DNA from: an uncultured Eubacteriales bacterium
GTDB lineage: Bacteria; Bacillota; Clostridia; Oscillospirales; Butyricicoccaceae
Assembly (NCBI GenBank): GCA_910579575.1
Contig: CAJTUM010000002.1
Location: 124,001 to 188,000, forward strand
Direction: 5' to 3'
DNA length: 64,000 bases
In this document: one piece after another, positions 41,462 to 50,700 of the stretch
How positions within the stretch are numbered: position 1 is the first letter of the stretch
Layout: every line of letters begins with the position of its first letter
Notes under the pieces: model-generated
What the model saw: the letters and a program-made list of their open reading frames with translations, nothing else
Databases searched by the model: none
Told to the model about the DNA's origin: nothing
Translations under genes and position numbers: made by a program

Positions 41462-41532
41462 AAACGCCTGCAAAGGGCGTTTCTGCAAGGACGCGGCGGC
41501 GCTGCGGGCAAGCCCTTCGGGCCCCGCGCCGC
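41462..41532 (-). other. structured RNA spacer between fliE and fliF
   Basis: Two hairpins fill the 133-bp gap. One is a 7-bp stem (41462-41468 with 41476-41482). The other is a GC-rich stem (41496-41502 with 41526-41532) with a further GCCC/GGGC pairing inside. No T-run follows on the minus strand, so an mRNA stability or processing role is more likely than termination. Confidence 0.45.
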
Positions 41533-41549
41533 ACTTTGTTTGAATGCAA

Positions 41550-41852
41550 TCAGATGCTGAGTCTGGTCAACTCCGAATAGGCGTCCAGCGCTTTGTTGCG
41601 CAGCTGAATCAGCAGGTTGACCGCGATCTCATTTTTGGTGGAGGCAATGCTGGTAGCCGCTGGATTATCCAGCTGACCTGTAGCCAGCAAATATTGGGTC
41701 TGCACAACCTCCGCGTCCGTATCCTTTACATTCTGTATCGCAGATTGGAAAATGGAGGTGAAAAAATTCCCGTCATATTCCTGGGGCTTCTCTGTTTTCT
41801 GATTTCCATTGACAGCGGCAATGGCGTTGAGCCCTTCAATCGGCGTAATCAT
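41550..41852 (-). CDS. fliE: flagellar hook-basal body protein FliE
   Basis: FliE joins the MS ring to the rod. The 100-residue protein has the conserved C-terminal half: TQYLLATGQLDNPAATSIAS and NEIAVNLLIQLRNKALDAYS (usually VRNKLLEAYQE in the family). It lies between flgC and fliF, 26 bp after flgC. Size is normal. Confidence 0.94.
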   Translation of the reverse strand: MITPIEGLNAIAAVNGNQKTEKPQEYDGNFFTSIFQSAIQNVKDTDAEVVQTQYLLATGQLDNPAATSIASTKNEIAVNLLIQLRNKALDAYSELTRLSI

Positions 41853-41878
41853 AATCCGTCAAACGCTCCTTCGTTTCA

Positions 41879-42343
41879 TTATTTCCCAATTTCCAGCCCC
41901 TTGGACACCACGGCCTTCAGGGCGTTCAGCGCCGTCACATTGGCGGAATAGGCTTGCGTCGCCGCCATTGCGTCGGCGATCTCCTTCACCATATCCACAT
42001 TGGGCAGCTCGATATACCCTTGCTCGTTGGCGTCTGGGTGAGTGGGATCGTACACCAGCTTCATGGGAGATTGGTCCTCCCCGATTTCAGCCACTCGCAC
42101 GCCGCCGGCGGTTTCATACCCCTTGTTGGGCGCAAGCCCGGCGGCGGCCCGAGCCATGGCGGCCCGGAAATTGTCTTTTCCAGACATAGCTTCAAACACC
42201 ACCGTTTTGCGGCGATAAGCGCCTTCGCCGTTTTCTACTCGAGTGGTGTTGGAGTTTGTAATATTTTCCGATACAATATCCAGTCTCAGCTGCTGGGCCG
42301 TCAGGCCGGAGCCGATGATATTGACTGTGCTCAAAAAAGCCAT
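41879..42343 (-). CDS. flgC: flagellar proximal rod protein FlgC
   Basis: This 154-residue rod protein has the axial signature near the N terminus (LTAQQLRLDIVSENITNSNT), the FlgC-type core (YDPTHPDANEQGYIELPNVD) and the C-terminal axial helix (MVKEIADAMAATQAYSANVT). It lies between flgB and fliE in the canonical order. It is slightly longer than average because of a short insert near residue 45-70. Confidence 0.96.
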   Translation of the reverse strand: MAFLSTVNIIGSGLTAQQLRLDIVSENITNSNTTRVENGEGAYRRKTVVFEAMSGKDNFRAAMARAAAGLAPNKGYETAGGVRVAEIGEDQSPMKLVYDPTHPDANEQGYIELPNVDMVKEIADAMAATQAYSANVTALNALKAVVSKGLEIGK

Positions 42344-42360
42344 AAAACGTTCCCCCCGCC

Positions 42361-42747
42361 TTATTGCCCGCGCACAGCCATGCGCAGGATATTTAGATTG
42401 GAATTGATGCTGTTGTATACATACTGCAGCTGATAAGAGTTCCGCATCACTTCCACCATCTGCTCGGTAACATTGACGCCGTTGTCGTCCATCCGCACAG
42501 ACTCTTGAGGCTCGATGACAGCGAATTCCGATTGATCTAAAATCTGGCGGACGTTCTGCTTGGCGTTCGGGCCCGCCGCAGCCTGATTCAGCTTATTCCG
42601 CAGACTTTCTTCAAAAGTAACCACCTTCGGTTTATAATTCGGCGTTTCCGCGTTAGAAATATTATCCGAAAGCGCAGCCTGCTTTGTCCAAAGAAAATTC
42701 ATTGATTTTTCAAGCATCGCCATTGAATTGCTAGATAAAAAATCCAT
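42361..42747 (-). CDS. flgB: flagellar proximal rod protein FlgB
   Basis: This 128-residue rod protein begins the large flagellar operon. It has the axial segment (WTKQAALSDNISNAETPNYK) and the C-terminal helix (NVTEQMVEVMRNSYQLQYVY). ATG 42747 is chosen since AAAAGGAG is just upstream and the length fits FlgB; the longer reading frame to 42987 codes for unrelated residues. A leader of roughly 200-415 bases precedes it, depending on the promoter used. Confidence 0.96.
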   Translation of the reverse strand: MDFLSSNSMAMLEKSMNFLWTKQAALSDNISNAETPNYKPKVVTFEESLRNKLNQAAAGPNAKQNVRQILDQSEFAVIEPQESVRMDDNGVNVTEQMVEVMRNSYQLQYVYNSINSNLNILRMAVRGQ

Positions 42748-42958
42748 AATCTGCTCCTTTTCACTTGACTTAGCGCGCCTGCGGGCACAAACCGCAGCCG
42801 GGGACGCGCGTTTACGGCAAAAATTCCCCCGCCACGCTTTTCGAGCGATAGTAGAGGATATTCTCCAGCAGGCCGTTCCATGCCCCCAAAAAGCCGACTG
42901 GGCTCTCGCGCCGAAGCGAAGACAGGCCCTGTGAAGAGAATCTGTCGCACTATACGTT

Positions 42959-42987
42959 ATTATGAACGATTTCACGAAAAAAAGCAA
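42959..42987 (-). promoter_or_regulatory. candidate sigma-A promoter proximal to flgB
   Basis: On the minus strand TTGCTT (42987-42982) is separated by 17 bases from CATAAT (42964-42959). The leader to flgB would be about 205 bases and contains a CTGCGG/CCGCAG hairpin (42779-42797) shortly before the ribosome site. It starts just downstream of the attenuator-like T-run, so it could bypass that element. Confidence 0.6.
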
Positions 42988-43002
42988 TTCCTAAATTTAT
43001 TC

Positions 43003-43109
43003 AAAAAAGGAAACGGCAGAGCCGCCTCTTTTGTTTTATCTGCCGTATCTGTGGCAGCCTCAGCCCGTTGATATCGCAAAACGATCTCTTTTGCCCTGTC
43101 TTTTCTGCC
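43003..43109 (-). ncRNA. attenuator-like leader RNA or small RNA upstream of flgB
   Basis: Four complementary segments follow each other on the minus strand. Segment 1 is GGCAG (43109-43105), 2 is CTGCC (43057-43053), 3 is GGCAG (43044-43040, within ACGGCAGA 43046-43039) and 4 is CTGCC (within TCTGCCGT 43020-43013). Pairing 3:4 gives an 8-bp stem followed by TTTCCTTTTTT, a terminator. Pairing 2:3 would prevent it, and 1:2 would release segment 3. An inner stem (43070-43088) lies between 1 and 2. This is the logic of a riboswitch or attenuator. It could instead be an independent RNA of about 160 bases, since a promoter lies at each side. No known riboswitch class is matched. Confidence 0.45.
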
Positions 43110-43168
43110 TATCGACCCTGTAAACGGCCCAGAACGACCTTTTCCGCCTTATGAAAAATACGCCTCCA

Positions 43169-43177
43169 ATTATATCA
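43169..43177 (-). promoter_or_regulatory. extended -10 promoter upstream of the flgB leader
   Basis: On the minus strand TGATATAAT (43177-43169) is a perfect extended -10 element. The -35 region is poor (TATACG at 17 bases). Transcription would start near 43162 and pass through the attenuator-like element before reaching flgB. Confidence 0.55.
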
Positions 43178-43306
43178 CAAATTTTTTTGGTCGTATACCC
43201 TTTCTCGAATATTTCTAAAACATGGTTTTCGATACTTTTTGTATAAATTTTTCTCTTTTTCCACCTTATTTTTTCGCCGCAAAACGGTTCTAAATTTTAT
43301 CAAAGC

Positions 43307-43340
43307 GCAAAAAAACCGGCCTTTTGGCCGGCTTTTTTGC
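43307..43340. terminator. bidirectional terminator between PilZ gene and flgB leader
   Basis: CCGGCC (43316-43321) and GGCCGG (43326-43331) enclose TTTT, and the stem extends through A-run and T-run pairs (43307-43315, 43332-43340). It ends the minus-strand transcript of the PilZ gene, whose stop is 11 bases upstream. It also isolates the flagellar operon promoters. In 42748-43350 I see only the promoters, attenuator-like RNA, small hairpins and this terminator; no gene. Confidence 0.85.
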
Positions 43341-43350
43341 GGCGGAGTCG

Positions 43351-44046
43351 CTATTGCAGCCCTTTTTCCTTTTGCAGCTGAATATCCCTGCGCTGGGCGA
43401 TAAAAATGGCTCGAAGCAGCCGGTCTTGCTCTTTTTCCGGCTGGGCGTCCAGCTGACAACCATAGAGAAATTGGCCCCAATCCTCTTTGGTAACCCGCTG
43501 TACCAGGCAGGTAAAGGCAAAGGGCTTTTCCTCTGGCACGATGACTACCGCAGCCACTGACAAGCGGTCGCCCAGAAAAAACTCGCCTCTGCTTTGGAGC
43601 AACAGCCCGCCGGCGCTCACATCTAATATTTGGCATTTTTGTGCGCCGGGAGAAGGCTTGCCGCCGCCGCCCTGACGGATGCAGACAGCCTGGGTATCCA
43701 GGCTGACCCGCTGGCGGAAAAAGGCCCGTTTTTCCTGATCGAAAGCCTTGTGCAGCCGGTCCACCTTCCAAATCTCTCGGGAGCTGCCGCAGATCTGGCC
43801 ATAGAGCACCATCGTTCTGGGCCCCATATAAAAGCGCATTTTGATTTCGTTGTTGTAAAGCACCGGCGGCACATCCTGTCCAGAGGATTCTCGTATCACC
43901 ACGGCGCCAGCCTCATATTGCTCGATTTTGCCCACGAAAATCAGGTTGTTGACCCGGTTCATCACCTCTACCATCATGCCAGGGTATAGGGGCAGCTGCG
44001 TATTCTGCTGCTGCTCCTCTGGGGTCAACACGCCATTCTCTTCCAT
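43351..44046 (-). CDS. PilZ-domain (YcgR-like) cyclic-di-GMP effector
   Basis: This 231-residue protein has an N-terminal YcgR-type beta domain (about 15-105) and a C-terminal PilZ domain (about 107-220). The two nucleotide-binding motifs are present: RAFFR in KRAFFRQRVSL (RxxxR) and DVSAGG (D/NxSxxG). YcgR proteins slow or stop flagellar motors on binding cyclic-di-GMP. It starts about 35 bp after the C-terminal-SLH surface protein gene and has no terminator in between, so it is probably on the same transcript. The ribosome site is GGAGGGG. Confidence 0.88.
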   Translation of the reverse strand: MEENGVLTPEEQQQNTQLPLYPGMMVEVMNRVNNLIFVGKIEQYEAGAVVIRESSGQDVPPVLYNNEIKMRFYMGPRTMVLYGQICGSSREIWKVDRLHKAFDQEKRAFFRQRVSLDTQAVCIRQGGGGKPSPGAQKCQILDVSAGGLLLQSRGEFFLGDRLSVAAVVIVPEEKPFAFTCLVQRVTKEDWGQFLYGCQLDAQPEKEQDRLLRAIFIAQRRDIQLQKEKGLQ

Positions 44047-44080
44047 TCTTTCCCCTCCTTCGTCTGTCTTCTGTCCGCCG

Positions 44081-47000
44081 CTAAAGCGTTAGCACTCGAT
44101 GCAGAATCACGGCCATTTCAGCTCGGTTGATAGCGCTCTGGGGGTTCAGGTTGCGATTCTGGTCCCCGGCCACAATGCCCATCTGCACCATAGCCGCCAC
44201 GGCGCTTCTGGCATAGCTGGAAATCTGCCCGCTGTCTCCATAAGGCGAAAGATCGGTTTCGCTGGAAAGACTCCAGCCGGAAACCTGCATAGCCCGGCTC
44301 AGCATTACCATGGCGTCCTGCCGAGAAAGCGAGCTGTCCGGGCGGAACCGACCGCCGTCGCCGCCGTTGACAATGCCCAGCCCTTTGGCTGTGGCAATGG
44401 CCTGCGCATAGTAGCTATCCTGCGGCACATCCTGGAAGCTATAGGTCTCGTTGCCAGTGAAACCGAAGGCCCGGCACAGCATCAGCGCAAAATCGCCCCG
44501 GCGAATCGACTGGCCTGGGCCATACTGTGTGCTGTTCACGCCGGAAACCACGCCGTTCTGACTCAAAAATTCCACCGCAGGCCCAGCCCACAGATAGGAG
44601 GACATATCGCTAAACCGGCTGGAAACGCCGGTGGCGTTGGTGGAGACGCCGATATTCACCGTGCCGGAAACCCGCTCGCCCGAACCGTCCACGCCCACAT
44701 AGGATAGCGTGGCCGTGCCCTGGAAGCCCGCCTTGGGCACAAAGCTGAGCTGAGCCAAACCCGGATCCTGATTGCAGTAATAGCTGGAGCCTGTAGAAAC
44801 CTGGCTGCCGGAATTTAGGCCGCTGTAGTTGAAATACAACCTGCCTGCCGAGGCGTCCGGCAGACCGGTAAACTGCACATACGAAAGCTCTTTGCCCAAA
44901 GCGGCGTTGCACGCCCGGCGGAAATCCTCGGTCTTCATTTTCACCGGCAAAGAGGCGGTGGTATAGCGAATGGCGTCTGCCGCGGGAGTAGAAACTTCGA
45001 TTTCCACTGTGCCAGTAAACCGCTGGCTGTTTGTGCTCCAGGCGGTATACGGAATGTTCACTGTGCCGTTATAGGTTTCGGCGGCGGCAAAGGTCACGTC
45101 GTCAATCAATCTGGTATTCCCGGTTCGGTAATAGCTGGTAGAAGACGTCACCTTACTGCTGTAGGTGTTTTTCGCCTGGTCGTACTTATAGTAGAGGGTT
45201 CCTCGGCTGCTGGAAGGCAGCTCAAACTGGATATAATTCACATTAGCGCCGGTGGCCGCCTGGCTGGCGCTGTTGAAATCCGCCGCTTCCATCAACAAAA
45301 AGCCGCCGGGACGCACCGAATATTCAATCTTGTTGCTGCCTGCTTCCACTTCGATGCGCACAGTGCCGTCGAAGGTATAGCCGCTGCTGTCATAGCCCAA
45401 AAAGCTAAAGCTCACCGCCCCAGTATAACTGCCGTTGGGCACAAAAGCCACCCGCGAAAGGGAAGGAGAGCCGTTGCGATAGAGCCGGGTATTGGTTGTA
45501 ACGGCGCTGCCCCGGCTGGAGGCGCTGGTATAATTGTAATACAACGTTCCCCGGCTGCTGGAGGGCAGATTTTTGAACACCACATAGTTTAGGCTGCGCC
45601 CGCTGATATCCTGACACAGGCTGTTGAAGCTGGCGGAATCAAATTCCACCGCTCGACCTCCTGCGGTGGAGTAGCTGATCACGCCGTCTCCTACGCTGCC
45701 GGTGGGATATTGAATCACTACCGTGCCGTCGAACCGATTGCCCTCTGTGCTGTACCCCACAAAATTGATTGTCACACGCTCAGAAGCGGTGGAGGCGGGC
45801 ACAAAGCTGATGGTTCCAATCGAGGGCGTGCTGCTCCGATAATACCGCGTATTGGAGCTGACTCGGCTGTCATAGCTGCCGTTGGTGCGGTAATTGTAAT
45901 ACAGCGTTCCCTCGGCGCTGGAAGGCAGCGTAAAGCGGACATAATCCAGGTTTTCCCCCAGAGCGTCCCGACAGGCTTCTTGGAATTTTGAGGAGGTAAA
46001 GGCCACTCGGTCGCCGGTATGGGTAGCCTTGTAGGTCACGTCGCCAATGGCGCCCGCGTCCTTTTTATTGGTGACAGTGACGCTGATCCGGCCCGTATAT
46101 GTGCTGCCGGCAGTATCCACCGCCCGGTAGCCAATGCGCACATTGCCGGTGTAATTTGCAGCGGGCACAAAGCTCACCGTATCCAAATAGGGGCTGCGGG
46201 TGCGGAAATACTGGGTGGAGGCGGAAACCTTTTCGGCATAAGCCGCCTGACCGGTGTAATTATAATACAAGGTCCCTCGGGCGGAATCCGGCAGATCGAA
46301 GGTGAGGTAACTCAGCTCCCGACCTGTGCGCAGGCGGCATACATTGGTAAAATCATTGGCCTGAAACTGCGCCGCTTCCCCGGCGGCCACCGTATAGGAC
46401 ACATCGTTAACGCCTTCCACTGTCAGCCGGATGGAGCCGGTATAGGCGTCGTTATTGGTATCATATCCCGTATATGTGATATTCACTGTGCCGCTGAAAT
46501 CCGCTTTGGGCACAAAGGTAACGCCGGAAAGGCTGCGCTGGCCCTTAACGGAATCGCTGTAATAATATTGTTCTGTGCCGCCTACGCCGTAGCCTGTGTC
46601 GTTGGCGGACACATAATTATAATAGAGAACGCCTTGCTCGGTGGGAACCAGCAGATTTGTGACATACCGAAGGCCGGCGCCCTTTTCGCTGGTCTGCCGG
46701 CAGATGGAATCCAGCCGAGACAAGATATCCGAAAAGGCGAAGGGCTGGCCGGCGGTGGCGGAACCGGTAATCATACCGGCGGTGTTTTCCTGCACAGTGA
46801 TTTCCCAGCTGGCCTGATAGCTGCTGTCAATCGAAGAGGTGACAGTAATCACCGCGTTGCCCAGCGCGCGGCCGGTGGCCTTGCCGCTGGACACATAGAG
46901 GACAGAGTTATTGGTGCTGGTCCAGGTGGCGCCGCCGCCCTGGGCTTCGCCAAAAGCGTCGTATTCCAGGTTGACGGAGCGGCCCATCAGCACAGTGCTC

Positions 47001-47698
47001 ACTGGCTTGGCCTTCAAGCCGGAAACCACAACCTTGCGTTTGGCCAGCACGTCTGGGTCCCGCAAAGAGCTGACGGTGATTTCCGCTTCGCCGGGGCTCA
47101 CAGGCCGCACGACGCCGTTTTCCACTGTGGCCACGCTTTCATCCGAGGATTTGAAGGTCAAATACTGCCTCTGCTCCTCAATGGAGGTGGCGGGCACAGT
47201 GACCACGTCAAACGTCCGAGAGGTGGAGCCGGCGACCCATTTATCAAACCGAGTATCCCCGCTCTCCGCAAAGGAAACCTCTGTCAGTGGAACCAAGATC
47301 GTAATGTCGCATTTCGCTTCCACATCGCCGACTTTGGCAATCACAGTAGCTGTCCCCCGGTAATCGCCGGTAATTTGGACGGTTTCGCCAGTCGTCTGGT
47401 CCAAACTGACGCTGCCGCCGTCTTCCCCGTTTTCCACGCTCCATTCCACTTCGTCCTTCCGGCTCTCCGGGGTCACAGTGGCGGTCAGCGTGTCTGCCGG
47501 CTGGGGTTTGCCCTGGACTACGGTCAGCTCTGTGGCGCTCAGCGTCAGGGTAACGTTGTCCGCGTCGCCGCCAGGAGCATCCGGGTCTGGGTCTGTCGGG
47601 TTCCCGTCCGCCGCCCAGGCGGGCGCGGCTATGGAGAAAGCCAAGACCAGGGCCAGCAGCCAGGCGCCGCCCCGGCGCCAAATATTCTTTTTCATCAT
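44081..47698 (-). CDS. large secreted SLH-anchored surface protein with six tandem repeats
   Basis: This ~1,205-residue protein has a Sec signal peptide ending AWA-AD, a Big2-like Ig domain pair (about 35-310), six tandem repeats of ~115 residues (about 310-1025) and three SLH domains at the C terminus (about 1030-1205). The SLH domains have NGVVSGVN, LGIVNGGDGGRFRPDSSLSR and MGIVAGDQNRNLNP. Each repeat has a conserved centre such as GTLYYNY followed by YYR or YFR and a VSFVP-x-G-T/N-V closing strand. SLH domains hold proteins to secondary wall polymers, so this is a wall surface protein; the repeats' ligand is unknown. The start is ATG 47698 (or 47695) with AAGGAG just before. Confidence 0.88.
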   Translation of the reverse strand: MMKKNIWRRGGAWLLALVLAFSIAAPAWAADGNPTDPDPDAPGGDADNVTLTLSATELTVVQGKPQPADTLTATVTPESRKDEVEWSVENGEDGGSVSLDQTTGETVQITGDYRGTATVIAKVGDVEAKCDITILVPLTEVSFAESGDTRFDKWVAGSTSRTFDVVTVPATSIEEQRQYLTFKSSDESVATVENGVVRPVSPGEAEITVSSLRDPDVLAKRKVVVSGLKAKPVSTVLMGRSVNLEYDAFGEAQGGGATWTSTNNSVLYVSSGKATGRALGNAVITVTSSIDSSYQASWEITVQENTAGMITGSATAGQPFAFSDILSRLDSICRQTSEKGAGLRYVTNLLVPTEQGVLYYNYVSANDTGYGVGGTEQYYYSDSVKGQRSLSGVTFVPKADFSGTVNITYTGYDTNNDAYTGSIRLTVEGVNDVSYTVAAGEAAQFQANDFTNVCRLRTGRELSYLTFDLPDSARGTLYYNYTGQAAYAEKVSASTQYFRTRSPYLDTVSFVPAANYTGNVRIGYRAVDTAGSTYTGRISVTVTNKKDAGAIGDVTYKATHTGDRVAFTSSKFQEACRDALGENLDYVRFTLPSSAEGTLYYNYRTNGSYDSRVSSNTRYYRSSTPSIGTISFVPASTASERVTINFVGYSTEGNRFDGTVVIQYPTGSVGDGVISYSTAGGRAVEFDSASFNSLCQDISGRSLNYVVFKNLPSSSRGTLYYNYTSASSRGSAVTTNTRLYRNGSPSLSRVAFVPNGSYTGAVSFSFLGYDSSGYTFDGTVRIEVEAGSNKIEYSVRPGGFLLMEAADFNSASQAATGANVNYIQFELPSSSRGTLYYKYDQAKNTYSSKVTSSTSYYRTGNTRLIDDVTFAAAETYNGTVNIPYTAWSTNSQRFTGTVEIEVSTPAADAIRYTTASLPVKMKTEDFRRACNAALGKELSYVQFTGLPDASAGRLYFNYSGLNSGSQVSTGSSYYCNQDPGLAQLSFVPKAGFQGTATLSYVGVDGSGERVSGTVNIGVSTNATGVSSRFSDMSSYLWAGPAVEFLSQNGVVSGVNSTQYGPGQSIRRGDFALMLCRAFGFTGNETYSFQDVPQDSYYAQAIATAKGLGIVNGGDGGRFRPDSSLSRQDAMVMLSRAMQVSGWSLSSETDLSPYGDSGQISSYARSAVAAMVQMGIVAGDQNRNLNPQSAINRAEMAVILHRVLTL

Positions 47699-47730
47699 AC
47701 GCACTCCTTGCGCCCATCTGCGCGGGTAAA

Positions 47731-47755
47731 GGGACGGGCGGTCTCCGCCCGCCCC
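47731..47755 (-). terminator. weak terminator or processing hairpin between the two surface protein genes
   Basis: An 11-bp GC-rich stem with one mismatch (47731-47741 with 47745-47755) and a 3-base loop is followed on the minus strand by TTTA only. It lies in the 95-bp gap and could partly uncouple expression of the two genes. Confidence 0.4.
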
Positions 47756-47793
47756 TTGTATGTGGTTGGTTTTATTCTTTTAGGATAGATCAA

Positions 47794-50700
47794 TCACTTT
47801 TTCTGATTGCGCCCGTCCCAGGCGGGGGTCAGGGTGTAGCCGACGTCGTAACCGCCGTCTTTATTCTTTTTGACGGTTACCGTAACGGTCAGCGGCGTGG
47901 ATTCCCGGTTATTGCCCGCCTCATCGCAAAGATTGGTGGAGAAGGAGATGCCGGCGCCGTTCTGAGCGTTTTTTACATCCAAGTCAATCGCAGAAATCGC
48001 TCCGCCTTTGTGGTCTGCATCTCCGGCCACAGTGACGCCAGAATTTCCAGTCGTTGTGACCATATCGCCAATCCCTTTCCAGTCAGTATCACCCGAATGG
48101 TTTCCGCGAATACAATTATCCACAGGGATTGTCGTCTGGTCGACAGAACTGCTCTTTTCACGGGCATACAGCGGTTCGCTGAATACTAAGGTAATATACC
48201 CTTCTACCTTGTTCAACTGAATTTCTTGGTTGTTGGCGTCTAAGATCGGATTGCCGTTGGCATCTACCTTTATTTGAGGTCTCAAATTGGCAATCACTTC
48301 TGTCACAATGGGCGCTTCTGTATCCCGCAAGAACACAGGACGGGCGGCCCGAAAAGCGTCTCCAGAGCCCATGGTGCTGCGTCCCACGGCGATAAAGGTG
48401 TAATAGTTGCTACCCGTCATGCCAGTGCAGTTGACCGTCGTGCCCTCCGCCACTGGCTTAAAAGGCTTATCCTTGCCAATCATAACCACGTCTGTACCGG
48501 ATACGCTCTGATTGCGGATCAGGCTGGCATAGTCGTTTTTCACCGCAATGGGAGCATAGGTGTCAAACACCGTGCCAGTAGAAACATTGCCTTTAATGAT
48601 ATCAGTAGACATGGCGTCCAACACAGTCATATCTTTGTATTTTTCATCAATTGCAACATTGTCAATTACATCTACCAGCTTTTTGTGGAACTGGCTGTCC
48701 TCGCTGCCGGTACGGACTAGCATATAGTCCATATTGGTATCCCGGTCCACCTTGACGATGACATTGGGGTTGGTGATGGACATGGTGATAACGGGCCGGA
48801 CGGCCACTTCTGTCTTAAAACGGTAGCAGGAGGCATATTCAGAGTAAACAGCTCCTGTGCCCTTGGTCACCAGATAGAGAAAATATTCAGTGTCCGGTTT
48901 CAGGTTCTCAATGCGGAGTGTGGCTGCGTTGTTGGCCACCATGCTGGGGGAAGTTCCGTGGCGCACGTCGCCGGTGAAGTTGCCGCTGGTTATGGTATTG
49001 ACGCCCGGTGAGGACAGCAGCAGGGGCTTCCAACCGCTCGAAGCGTCGCCGCCGTTGGGCACCACTTTCGGCAGCGGCATATCCGTGCCAGAAACTCTAT
49101 CTCCAGGCGCTACCACCATACCGCCCGCAGATTCCGGCGCCACGGCAGGCCGAGAGGCCGCGCTGTAATCGGTAATATGCTTGTATGTGTCTCCGCCATC
49201 GTATTTCACGTTAGTCAGCGGCACAGCCACATAATAGACCTGGCCGGGCCGGTCGATCATCACGCTGACTTCCGCCACGATATCGCCGGCGGCGATATTG
49301 GGATAGTTATCCACAAACTTCGGAGGCGCGCTGTCGCTAAACTGCTTGCGGATTTCAAAGGGCTCCGGCAGGTTGATAGCCACAACGCCGTCCCGCTTCT
49401 GGCTCTCTTCCCAGTTTGTGATATAGCTGCCGCTGGCCAGGTTTTGTAGAGCAGCCTGGGGTCCTGCCACGATAGTGAATTTCAAGTTGACCCGCCGGTT
49501 CCAGGCGCTGGGGTCGTTGCTGTCGCCGATGGCGTCGATACGGATGGCGTACTCGGTGTCCTTCATCTCATTGATTTTTCCAAATATCGGAGCCACGCCT
49601 GTCTTGGTGAGATTGCCCAGGCTATGGTAGGCGTAGCCGTCCGGCGCGGCGGATACGTTGATGCGGTTATCCGCCTTCACCAATTTCCAGGCGTCGTTGC
49701 CTGCGTCCTTATCCCGAGAGTAGATGGAATAGGTCATGCTGGTGTCTGTCCAAATCAGCATATCCCAAAGCATATTGGGTTCTACCCGCTCCACAGAAAT
49801 GGGCTCCATCAGGAAACTGGCGGACTGATAGGGATCCAGCTCCACGCCGCCTACGTTAGTGCTTTCCACATTGGTCTGGCTCAGGGAAACCTGGGCAAAG
49901 ACGGTGCGGAAATCCGGCAGGTTGGTGTTGCCCATCTGGTTGGGCACAGTGGCCCGGTCAAAGATGCCCTCCAACCGGAAATAATAGGTGGCGCCGCTGG
50001 CCAGGTTCAGAGCGCTGGTATCCTTTGCCGCCCCCGTTTTGGTGGGGAAGGTGACGACAGTCTTGCCGTCCTCCTCCGTCACGGTGGCGTAGCGATAGTC
50101 GATCAGCCAATCCGGCGTTGTCGCCGCGTTGGCCGCGGTGCGTTCCGTGGCCTCCACAGGCTGGCCGGTAGCGGGGCGCACATAGAGGCGAATATGCTTT
50201 TTCAGCATATCGGCAAATTCTTTCTGCTTCTCAGGCCGCTCGTTTATTCCAGCGTCCCGAGCCGTTTTATAGGCTTCGTAGATATCCTCGTTTTCCCATT
50301 TACCGTTGTTCATCACCCGAGGCGTGATTTTCTCCGAGAAGACAACCCGGATATCGGTATCGGGCAGAGGAGCGTTTTTATCGTCGCCGTTGTACTTGGT
50401 GAATTCCAGCTCCGCCTTCGGCGCCTCGTTGTCCAAGGTGTGCAGCTCCAGTTTTTTCACTTCGCTGGAGAAGTTGCCCGCTTTGTCCTTGGCCACATAG
50501 AAGAGATAATAGGCCGTTTGGGCCTTCAAGCCGCTGACGTTGAACTTCACGTCGGTATCCGCCTTGTTGGCGTTGCTGTTGCCCTTTTTAATGGCGCCGA
50601 TAGCCGCCTGAACCTGGGTTTTGGCCACCAGGTCCGTGAGAGCCGGAGGCGCCGTTTCGCCGGGCATGATATAGGGGAAATCCGCCTCGTCCTGATAAAC

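Noticed and set aside
39674..41560. A 628-codon open frame on the plus strand
   Set aside because: It is antisense to fliF and fliG, both with full family signatures; His/Gly/Arg-rich composition is typical of shadow frames here.
43090..43099. A cyclic-di-GMP-I riboswitch upstream of flgB
   Set aside because: Only ACAGGGCAAA matches the aptamer start. The later GACGCAAAGCC segment and the tetraloop-receptor helix are missing, so the known class is not called, although a regulatory RNA is still proposed.
46019..47788. A 589-codon open frame on the plus strand
   Set aside because: It is antisense to the C-terminal-SLH surface protein, whose repeats and signal peptide are clear.
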